NCBI GenBank assembly: GCA_947475685.1 | Contig: CANJNC010000024.1 | Span: 1-44,530, forward strand | Direction: 5' to 3' | Length of the DNA: 44,530 nt | Source of the DNA: Comamonadaceae bacterium | GTDB taxonomy: Bacteria; Pseudomonadota; Gammaproteobacteria; Burkholderiales; Burkholderiaceae_C | In this document: piece after piece, positions 24,044-30,722 of the stretch | How positions within the stretch are numbered: the first letter of the stretch is position 1 | Layout of the letters: each line of letters opens with the position of its first letter | Translations under genes and position numbers: made by a program | The notes under the pieces: model-generated | The model's database searches: none | Seen by the model: the letters and a program-made list of their open reading frames with translations, nothing else | What the model was told of the DNA's origin: nothing

Positions 24044-24925
24044 ATGAGTTGGGCCAACACAAAAGACGCCGTGCGCTTGTATTACGAAGAATCTGGCTCG
24101 GGTTCGGCCATCATCTTCGTCCACGAATTTGGCGGTGATTACAGAAGCTGGGAGCCGCAGATGCGACACTTTTCCAGGCGCCATCGCTGCATTAGTTTTT
24201 CTGCACGGGGGTTTGCGCCATCTGACGTGCCCACCTCTGTTTCTTCATACTCGCAGCGACATGCAGTTGATGATATTCTTGCCGTGATGGATGCTGCTCA
24301 AATAGAAAAAGCCCATATTGTCGGTCTGTCGATGGGGGGGTTTGCGACCCTGCATTTTGGACTTGTTGCACCAAAGCGCGCCCTGTCACTGACAGTGGCA
24401 GGTGCTGGCTACGGTGCTGAAAAGCAGCATGAGGCATACTTTCGAGACGTCTCGCTTGAAGTGGCTCGGCAATTTGAAACGCAGGGGAGCGAACAATTTG
24501 CCAAGACCTATTCGTTGGGTGCATCTAGAGTTCAATTTCAGAACAAAGATCCCCGCGGATGGGCTGAGTTTGCAACATGGCTGGGACAACACAACAGCAC
24601 GGGCAGCGCCAACACCATGAGAGGGGTTCAGGCGGAGAGACCCTCAATCTATGACCTCGAGGCAGAGCTTTTAGTCATGGAGGTGCCGATGCTTGTCATT
24701 ACCGGAGATGAGGACGACCACTGTCTTCAACCTGCCATCTTCATGAAAAAAACGGTGCCTTCCTGTGGGCTTTTGGTGCTGCCCAAAACGGGACACACTG
24801 CCAATCTTGAAGAACCTGAACGTTTCAACAGCTTTGTTGGTGAATTTATTGCAACGGTAGAGTCTGGTCGTTGGCTCAAGCGCGACCCGCGGGCGCTTCC
24901 TGGGCAAATTATGAAAACATCATGA
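24044..24925 (+). CDS. Alpha/beta-hydrolase with intact catalytic triad
   Basis: 293 residues. 'AIIFVHEFGGDYRSWEPQMRHFSRRHRCISFSARGFAPSD' is the typical N-terminal strand, oxyanion loop and strand. The nucleophile elbow is 'VGLSMGGFATLHFGLVAP' (Ser96), the acid lies in 'VITGDEDD', and the base in 'LPKTGHTANLEEPERF'. Relatives include ester, lactone and C-C bond hydrolases and amide hydrolases of heterocycle catabolism. The last codons overlap the next gene (ATGA at 24922-24925). Its place between an aminotransferase and an M20 amidase suggests it hydrolyses a ring or ester in the same pathway. Confidence 0.92.
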   Translation: MSWANTKDAVRLYYEESGSGSAIIFVHEFGGDYRSWEPQMRHFSRRHRCISFSARGFAPSDVPTSVSSYSQRHAVDDILAVMDAAQIEKAHIVGLSMGGFATLHFGLVAPKRALSLTVAGAGYGAEKQHEAYFRDVSLEVARQFETQGSEQFAKTYSLGASRVQFQNKDPRGWAEFATWLGQHNSTGSANTMRGVQAERPSIYDLEAELLVMEVPMLVITGDEDDHCLQPAIFMKKTVPSCGLLVLPKTGHTANLEEPERFNSFVGEFIATVESGRWLKRDPRALPGQIMKTS

Positions 24926-26163
24926 AACTGCAGGCTGCACACTTCATTGATGCCCAACGCTTGTGGGAGCGCCACATGCATATGGCGAAATACGGAGCAA
25001 CACCAGCTGGCGGTGTTGACCGCCAGGCGCTCTCTGCAGAGGACATCCAAGCGCAAAAAGTCCTATTGGGCTGGGGTTCTGAGTTGGAGCTTGTACCTGC
25101 AAGGGATGCGGCGGGTAACTTGTTCCTGCGCTTGCCCGGATTAGAGCCAGGTGCCGCGCCGGTGATGACAGGCTCTCACATGGACAGTCAGCCCACAGGT
25201 GGCAAGTTTGATGGGATTTATGGCGTTTTAGCTGGGCTTGAGGCCTTGCAAGCTATTCGTGCCGCTGGCATAGTGCCGCGACGTTCCATTGAACTGGTCG
25301 CCTGGATGAACGAGGAAGGCTCTCGTTTTGCGCCAGGCATGATGGGCTCTAGTGTATTTAGCGGCTCATCGACCCTTGATAGCATTCTTTCGATCAAGGA
25401 TAGCCGTGGAATCAGTGTTCAAGAGGGGCTTGAGAAAGTGCAGGCAGCTTTTCCTTTAGTGCCCTTATGGCCCTTGCAGCGACCAGTTCATGCCTATGTC
25501 GAAGCCCACATAGAGCAGGGTCCAATTCTTGAATCTGAGTCGTACAGCATAGGCGTGGTCAGTGGGATTCAGGGTAAACGCACCTTTTCCGTATCATTGC
25601 AGGGCGAGGAAGCTCACGCAGGAACATCTCGTCGTTGTGATCGCAAGGATGCCCTGATGGCAGCACTTCAAGTAGTGCAGGCCCTTTCAGCGCTTTGCAA
25701 TGACGATCAGGACATCGTAAAGTTCACGGTCGGCCGTTTTCAAGTGAAGCCCAATGCGCCATCCGTTGTGCCGTCCCTGGTTGAATTTTCAATCGACCTG
25801 CGTCATCCTGATTCGTCGGTACTGCAATCTCTTGGTGACCAGGTTGAACTGCTATGCGCTCAAAATGCAGGTCCTTGCAAAGCCACCGTGCGGGAGTTGA
25901 GCAACGCAATATCCCTTCAGTTTCCTCAGTCTATGCGTACCTTGATTTCTGAGGTGGCACAAACTCAATCAATCTCGTGCATGGATATTTTGTCAAGCGC
26001 CGGACATGACGCCCGCTACATGCACCCTATTTGCGCAAGCGGCATGATCTTCATACCCTGTGCTGGCGGGATCAGCCACAACGAAGCTGAATCGGCAAAT
26101 GCAAGTGATATGGCCAATGGCGCCAAAGTCTTGGTCGAGACCTTGTTGCAACTGGCTGCCTAG
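24922..26163 (+). CDS. M20-family zinc amidohydrolase (N-carbamoyl-L-amino-acid hydrolase / allantoate amidohydrolase-like)
   Basis: 413 residues from the ATG that overlaps the preceding stop; a longer frame from 24871 is inside the upstream gene. Metal-site landmarks are 'TGSHMDSQPTGGKFDGIYGVLAGLEAL' (His87, Asp97), 'AWMNEEGSRFAPGMMGSSVF' (Glu131/132), 'AHIEQGPILE' and, at the end, 'SSAGHDARYMHPIC..GMIFIPCAGGISHNEAE' with the last His ligand. The middle insert is the dimerisation domain. The family hydrolyses N-carbamoyl amino acids, beta-ureidopropionate or allantoate, releasing ammonia and CO2. It is the last gene of the operon. The chemistry (ureido or amide cleavage) is well supported; the substrate is not identified. 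Confidence 0.93.
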   Translation: MKLQAAHFIDAQRLWERHMHMAKYGATPAGGVDRQALSAEDIQAQKVLLGWGSELELVPARDAAGNLFLRLPGLEPGAAPVMTGSHMDSQPTGGKFDGIYGVLAGLEALQAIRAAGIVPRRSIELVAWMNEEGSRFAPGMMGSSVFSGSSTLDSILSIKDSRGISVQEGLEKVQAAFPLVPLWPLQRPVHAYVEAHIEQGPILESESYSIGVVSGIQGKRTFSVSLQGEEAHAGTSRRCDRKDALMAALQVVQALSALCNDDQDIVKFTVGRFQVKPNAPSVVPSLVEFSIDLRHPDSSVLQSLGDQVELLCAQNAGPCKATVRELSNAISLQFPQSMRTLISEVAQTQSISCMDILSSAGHDARYMHPICASGMIFIPCAGGISHNEAESANASDMANGAKVLVETLLQLAA

Positions 26164-26454
26164 AGATTGTTTTGTTCAATCCACATTGAGAGGTTGCCTG
26201 CGTAATTGGTTTGCCAAGGAAACTCTGGACAATAAGCCGGTGGTCAAAATTTTGTGAAAAACGTGTTAAATATTCTTGATAAGCTATGCATCCAGCAGTT
26301 TGGGATGGTTTAGAGTTGTTTGAAGAAAAAAAAGTAGTCGCTCCCTTTGTTCGGATCAATCAACTTACTTGTAATAAAATTCACCGCTTTAAAGGTTTAA
26401 AGTTGGAAAATACATTGACCACTCAAGCAAGCGAATATTCACCTGGATCCAACT

Positions 26455-27246
26455 ATGCATGGCGGTACCTATTTAAATCTTCCTGGTGTACGACTTTGGT
26501 ATGTCGATAGCGGGGGCGAAGGCATACCCTTGGTTTTACTCCATGCAAATACTGGCACTTGTGAAGCTTGGCGAAATCAAATAGATTTTTTCTCCCTTGA
26601 GGGTTTTAGAGTGATCGCATTTGATCGCCGTGGCTGGGGCAAGAGCTTGGCAGATCCACTAACGGGAGTCCAACCCAGTTCGGTTGCAGAAGATTTAGGT
26701 GCTTTGGCGGATCACCTAGAGCTGTCGCCTTTTTACCTTTTGGGCATCGCTGGGGGCGGGTTTGCGGCTTTGGATTTTGCAGCTTGGAGGCCAGAATGTT
26801 TGCGTGGCTTGGTCATTTCTGCAAGCAATGGGCAGTTCAATGAGCCAGAGATGCAGGCCTTTTGCGATCGCATTTCTATTCCCGGACTCACTGGAAACCA
26901 CGAATTGCGAAGGTTTCTTGAGGTTGGCGTTTCTTATCGGGCAGAAGACCCAAAAGGTTTTGAGCAGTTCGTCACCATTGAGCATTCAGCCCGACAGATC
27001 AATGCCCCTGCGCAGCCGATGAGAACACCCAACACGTTTGCCAAAATTTCAACTATACAAGCCAAAACGCTTATCATGAGTGGAGGTGCTGACTTATTGG
27101 CTCCTCCAGCGCTCATGCATTTTTGGGCGCGTCATTTATCCAATGCAAGCTATGTCAATATCCTTGATGCGGGTCATGCACTGAATTGGGAGAGACCCAA
27201 GGCATTCAATGAGCATGTTCTTTGTTTCCTGCGATCTTTTGATTGA
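26455..27246 (+). CDS. Alpha/beta-hydrolase-fold protein with Ala in place of the nucleophilic Ser
   Basis: 263 residues. The fold is clear: 'PLVLLHANTGTCEAWRNQIDFFSLEGFRVIAFDRRGWGKS', then the elbow, then 'LIMSGGADLLAPP' and 'ILDAGHALNWERPKAFNEHVLCFL', with the usual Asp and His positions filled. At the elbow the sequence is 'LLGIAGGGFAALDFAAWRPE', so the GxSxG serine is Ala99 (codon GCT at 26749-26751). The frame is otherwise clean, so this is not simple decay. I recall related Burkholderiales proteins with a similar A-x-G-G elbow. Such a protein cannot make a serine acyl-enzyme and may be a lyase or use water directly. A Bug gene follows 39 bases downstream and is probably co-transcribed. 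The 290 bases upstream hold no gene. Confidence 0.88.
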   Translation: MHGGTYLNLPGVRLWYVDSGGEGIPLVLLHANTGTCEAWRNQIDFFSLEGFRVIAFDRRGWGKSLADPLTGVQPSSVAEDLGALADHLELSPFYLLGIAGGGFAALDFAAWRPECLRGLVISASNGQFNEPEMQAFCDRISIPGLTGNHELRRFLEVGVSYRAEDPKGFEQFVTIEHSARQINAPAQPMRTPNTFAKISTIQAKTLIMSGGADLLAPPALMHFWARHLSNASYVNILDAGHALNWERPKAFNEHVLCFLRSFD

Positions 27247-27285
27247 GTGTGTTGCATGTGTCTACTAAATTGAGAGGTTCCCTAT

Positions 27286-28287
27286 ATGTCATCCAAAATT
27301 CAACTTCTTGACGGAAAGCTTCACCGGCGAACTTTATTGGGTTGCATCGCTCTGGGTCTCTCGATGCAAATTCGAAATAGTTTTGCACAAACAGATGGAG
27401 TTACCAAATTGGTTGTTCCCTTCACGGCAGGTGCTTCAAATGACGTGATTGGTCGAATGTTTGCAGAAGCCATGGCTCGCAATACGGGTCGTGGTTGGAT
27501 CGTAGAAAACAAGCCAGGGGCCGGCTCGTTTTTGGGTGCTGAGTTTGTTGCCAAGTCCAAGCCGGACGGCCTGACCTTGCTTCTTTGCGCCTGTTCCAGT
27601 ATGGGAACTTTGCCCGCGATACATAAAAAAATGCGTTATGTTGTTGATCGCGACTTTACTTTTCTTGCACGAATAGCAAGCAGTCCTTTTTCGCTGGTCA
27701 CCAAATCACAACTGCCAGTCACCAATTTCGCTGATTTTGTCAGATTGGCAAAATCCACACCCGGTGGATTGCGCATAGGTTCATCTGGCGTAGGTGCACT
27801 TGACTATATGGGTGCTTCAATGATGCAGTCTCAACTTGGTATTGATCTGAATATCATCACTTATAAAGGAATGTCCCAAGTATTGAATGATCTGCGAGCC
27901 GGTCATATTGATGCCTCGATTGTAAGCCCCGCTACGGTTGAGCCGTTTGCAAGGGAAGGTACGGTCAAGGTGTTGGCTATTTTAGATAAAAAGCGCAGCT
28001 CCTTGATGCCCAATGTACCCTCAAGCGTTGATCTAGGGCTTCCTAAATTAATCGTGATGAATTGGTGGGGCATTGCAGCTCCTACAAATTTATCATTAGA
28101 AGTTAGCACATATTTGTTAAAAAATATGGCTGTGATTTTATCTGACCCAAACTTTTTGGAAAGTCTAAAGGCCAAAGGTTTTGAACCAGCAGTACTTTTG
28201 GGCGAGCAGTTTGCACAATTCGTATCGGCTGATCTAAAAATGTGGCGAGCCATTGCGAACCAAGCTAATATTGAGTTAGATATTTAA
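27286..28287 (+). CDS. Bug/TctC-family periplasmic solute receptor
   Basis: A complete 333-residue protein. The N-terminus 'KLHRRTLLGCIALGLSMQIRNSFAQ' has a twin-Arg-like signal peptide. The mature part shows 'TKLVVPFTAGASNDVIGRMFAEAM', 'WIVENKPGAGSFLGAEFVAKSKPDGLT', 'GLRIGSSGVGALDYMGASM' and 'IITYKGMSQVLNDLRAGHIDASIVS'. The usual 'PYKG' is here 'TYKG'. It follows the Ala99 alpha/beta-hydrolase-fold gene by 39 bases on the same strand and precedes a hairpin terminator, so the two form a bicistron. The ligand is unknown. Confidence 0.93.
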   Translation: MSSKIQLLDGKLHRRTLLGCIALGLSMQIRNSFAQTDGVTKLVVPFTAGASNDVIGRMFAEAMARNTGRGWIVENKPGAGSFLGAEFVAKSKPDGLTLLLCACSSMGTLPAIHKKMRYVVDRDFTFLARIASSPFSLVTKSQLPVTNFADFVRLAKSTPGGLRIGSSGVGALDYMGASMMQSQLGIDLNIITYKGMSQVLNDLRAGHIDASIVSPATVEPFAREGTVKVLAILDKKRSSLMPNVPSSVDLGLPKLIVMNWWGIAAPTNLSLEVSTYLLKNMAVILSDPNFLESLKAKGFEPAVLLGEQFAQFVSADLKMWRAIANQANIELDI

Positions 28288-28317
28288 TGGACTAGAGTCT
28301 TTCCAAGTAAATTTTAA

Positions 28318-28345
28318 AAGCGATTCTGTGGGCGAATCGGCTTCT
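28318..28345. terminator. Bidirectional terminator between convergent operons
   Basis: CGATTC (28321-28326) pairs with GAATCG (28334-28339) around a seven-base loop, extended by AGC/GCT after a bulge. Read leftward it is followed by TTTTAAAATTT, read rightward by a T-rich stretch. It separates the Bug gene ending at 28287 from the amidohydrolase gene ending at 28442. Confidence 0.6.
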
Positions 28346-28353
28346 TATTCTTG

Positions 28354-28371
28354 CCAATTAAAGGGCGATGG
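28354..28371. repeat. 18-bp dispersed repeat, copy 2
   Basis: Identical to 5727-5744 (CCAATTAAAGGGCGATGG), again just beyond a terminator and in non-coding sequence. Confidence 0.6.
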
Positions 28372-28441
28372 CCAATGTTTGGATCAATGCCTAATCCTTT
28401 GGGCGTGCTTTGGGCCTAGGTGGTCGTTTTAGCATTGAAAT

Positions 28442-29293
28442 CTAAGCCTCAAAAAGTTCATTGGGGTTATGGATCAAAATATCGTCTCTCACCTGCTCAT
28501 CGGGTGCCCATTCAAGTAAGAGATCGAGTAAATCAGCATCATTGGGCATGGGTTTGAAATAATTGGGGTGTGGCCAATCAGAGCCCCAGAGCAATCGTTT
28601 GGGATGGCGTTTGATCAGATCATGAACAAAGGGAGTCACATCAGAAAAAGGCACCGTGGCTTGACTCGAGCAGCGTGGAGAGAGTTTGACCCAGCAGCGT
28701 CCCGTGTCTAAGCATTCAAGTAAAAAACGATAGCAAGGGTCGTTCAAGCCGTTTTCGATATGGGGGTAGCCCATGTGCTCGATCACAAACTTGCCCTTTG
28801 TTGCCAAGATTTGAGGGCGCCAAGCGGCAATTTCCTTTTCACCATGCAAAAGGTAGTGACTGCCAATGCCATGTTCAAGGCAACGCTTGCGCAAGTCTTC
28901 ATCGATGAGGGGAGAGCCTGCAAAGGCGTTGCGTGTGGCAACCACCCCTGCTTTGGCGAGAATATTGAGTTCTCCATCTGTGATATCGGCAGAAGGGATC
29001 ATGCACGCTTTGAAGCGGTCAGGGTGTTTCATCAAAGCATGCAGGAGATACTCATAAGTGTGTCCATGCTGAAACGACTGAACAATGAGTCCATGCGTGA
29101 TGCCAATGGCATTGTGCATCGAGATCAAATCATCCATCGTACAGTCTTGAACTTCCAATTTTCGTTGGGGATGGAGTGGAAAACGCGCTTGCGGACCAAA
29201 GAGATGAAAGTGCGTGTCCCAGCCGCCTTTGGGCGTCTTCAGCTTGGGCTGCTTTGTGTGGCGATCGGGCGGAGGTGACTTGACGTATTCCAA
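28442..29293 (-). CDS. Metal-dependent amidohydrolase, 2-pyrone-4,6-dicarboxylate-hydrolase-like
   Basis: 283 residues when started at the TTG at 29293, which has AGAGGA eight bases upstream and gives 'MEYVKSPPPDRHTKQPKLKTPKGGWDTHFHLFGP', an N-terminus familiar from this family. A longer open frame runs back into the Bug gene and should be ignored. HxH in 'WDTHFHLFGP' starts the TIM-barrel metal site. 'GLIVQSFQHGHTYEYLLHAL', 'FVIEHMGYPHIENG' and 'LLWGSDWPHPNYF' with its catalytic Asp follow. Relatives hydrolyse lactones such as 2-pyrone-4,6-dicarboxylate in lignin-aromatic catabolism. It lies 46 bases after a Bug gene on the same strand, suggesting that receptor and enzyme act on one compound or its product. 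Confidence 0.9.
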   Translation of the reverse strand: MEYVKSPPPDRHTKQPKLKTPKGGWDTHFHLFGPQARFPLHPQRKLEVQDCTMDDLISMHNAIGITHGLIVQSFQHGHTYEYLLHALMKHPDRFKACMIPSADITDGELNILAKAGVVATRNAFAGSPLIDEDLRKRCLEHGIGSHYLLHGEKEIAAWRPQILATKGKFVIEHMGYPHIENGLNDPCYRFLLECLDTGRCWVKLSPRCSSQATVPFSDVTPFVHDLIKRHPKRLLWGSDWPHPNYFKPMPNDADLLDLLLEWAPDEQVRDDILIHNPNELFEA

Positions 29294-29339
29294 TTCGAAT
29301 TCCTCTAGAGAGTTTGCAGTGAAGCGATGATGACAGCGC

Positions 29340-30401
29340 TTATTCTTCTGTGATTCCAGCGGCTTGAACCACGTCTCGCCATTTCTGGAAATCGGCCGCG
29401 ATGAACACCCCAAAGTCATGCGCTGATTGCGGCATGGGCTCCAAACTGCTGTTGGCCAGCATGGCGCGTATTTCAGGATTGGCCAAACCCGCATTGATGG
29501 CTGCATTGAGTTTGTTTACCAAAGCAGGAGGGGTGTTGCTCGCTGCCAAAATGCCTGTCCAAAAACTGGTGGAAAAATCGGGTACACCGGCTTCAACCAT
29601 AGTGGGTACGTCAGCTAGCTTTGCATGCCGACTCTTACCGGTCACAGCCAAGGCAATCAGTTTGCCATCCTTGATATAAGGCTGCACGATGGAGAGGTCA
29701 AGGAAGGCGAGTTGTGAGTCTTTGGTGAGCAAGGCAGTGAGCATCTCGTTGCCACTTTTGTAGGGGATATGTTGTAAATTGACTTTGGTTTTGGATTTAA
29801 AGAGTTCGGCGTTGAGTTGGGTGATATTGCCCACACCAGCGGAGGCATAATTTATTTTCTGGGGATTGGCGCGCGCATAAACCACCAGTTCAGCCACGGT
29901 TTTAAAGGGTACATCGCCGCTGGCAACAAAGACGGTGGTGCTTTCGGTGACTTTGGCTATCGGCGAAAAACTTTTAACAGGATCGTAGCCAGCATTTTTC
30001 TGCACCGCAGGAAGTGAGCCCAAGGTTGCAGCGGTTCCCAAGAGAAGGGTGAGGCCATTGGGCTCGGATTGCGCAACAAATCTGGAGCCTATTGCGCCAC
30101 CAGCGCCGGGTTTATTTTCCACGATGGCATTTTGACCCAGAGATTTTTGCAAAATTTGAGCAACGATGCGCGCAATAAGGTCAGTGGGACCGCCTGCAGT
30201 GAAGGGCACGATGATTTTGATGCTCTTCGAAGCGTAAGCCGCGTCTTGGGCTTCAGACAACGTGTTCAATCCCAGAGCCAGCACAAAGACGAGGGCACAT
30301 CGGACCAATCTATTTAAAAAATGGGTCTTCTCAATCTGAGGTTCAAATGCCATGAGATTTATTGTTTTTTGCATCATTGAATTCAAAATGTAGGGTTTCA
30401 T
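29340..30401 (-). CDS. Bug/TctC-family periplasmic solute receptor
   Basis: 353 residues from the first ATG; internal starts (for example at 30353, 'MAFEPQIEKTHFLNRLVRCALVFVLALGLNTLSEAQ') would give a signal peptide of normal length and may be correct, since no good ribosome binding site precedes the first ATG. The mature protein has 'SIKIIVPFTAGGPTDLIARIVAQIL', 'NAIVENKPGAGGAIGSRFVAQSEPNGLT', 'INYASAGVGNITQLNAELF', 'QHIPYKSGNEMLTALLTKDSQLAFLD' and 'FQKWRDVVQAAGI'. 'PYKSG' replaces the usual 'PYKGS'. It is the first gene of a two-gene operon with the PDC-hydrolase-like amidohydrolase. Confidence 0.93.
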   Translation of the reverse strand: MKPYILNSMMQKTINLMAFEPQIEKTHFLNRLVRCALVFVLALGLNTLSEAQDAAYASKSIKIIVPFTAGGPTDLIARIVAQILQKSLGQNAIVENKPGAGGAIGSRFVAQSEPNGLTLLLGTAATLGSLPAVQKNAGYDPVKSFSPIAKVTESTTVFVASGDVPFKTVAELVVYARANPQKINYASAGVGNITQLNAELFKSKTKVNLQHIPYKSGNEMLTALLTKDSQLAFLDLSIVQPYIKDGKLIALAVTGKSRHAKLADVPTMVEAGVPDFSTSFWTGILAASNTPPALVNKLNAAINAGLANPEIRAMLANSSLEPMPQSAHDFGVFIAADFQKWRDVVQAAGITEE

Positions 30402-30722
30402 ACTGAAATTTTCGCGGTTGCATGCGCACGTTTGGAAGCAACTCGGAATGGCGCACTTTCTCTACTGTATCTATTTTTTTCCGGATTGACTTAGTGTATG
30501 ATAATTCAAGATGAAAACTGTTTTTAGCTTGGTGAATGTGAACTTTAAAAGTCGAGTTCATTTTTTCTATAGCGTTTGATCCCTTGTTAAAAGGCTCCCC
30601 ACCACGAGCCGCTTGAGTTGCCCCTCAATTGAATCATTGTCCTGTCTTAGGTATTGCAAGTCTTTGGGAGTGAGTGTTTTGCCTATATTTGCGCTATTGA
30701 TTTGCATCAGCACCTTCCCCCT
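30402..30722. other. Divergent intergenic region
   Basis: About 320 bases between a leftward Bug gene and the rightward molybdopterin-subunit gene. It must contain both promoters. I see no convincing hairpin, RNA or short gene; the open frame extending upstream of 30723 has no conserved content. Confidence 0.5.
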
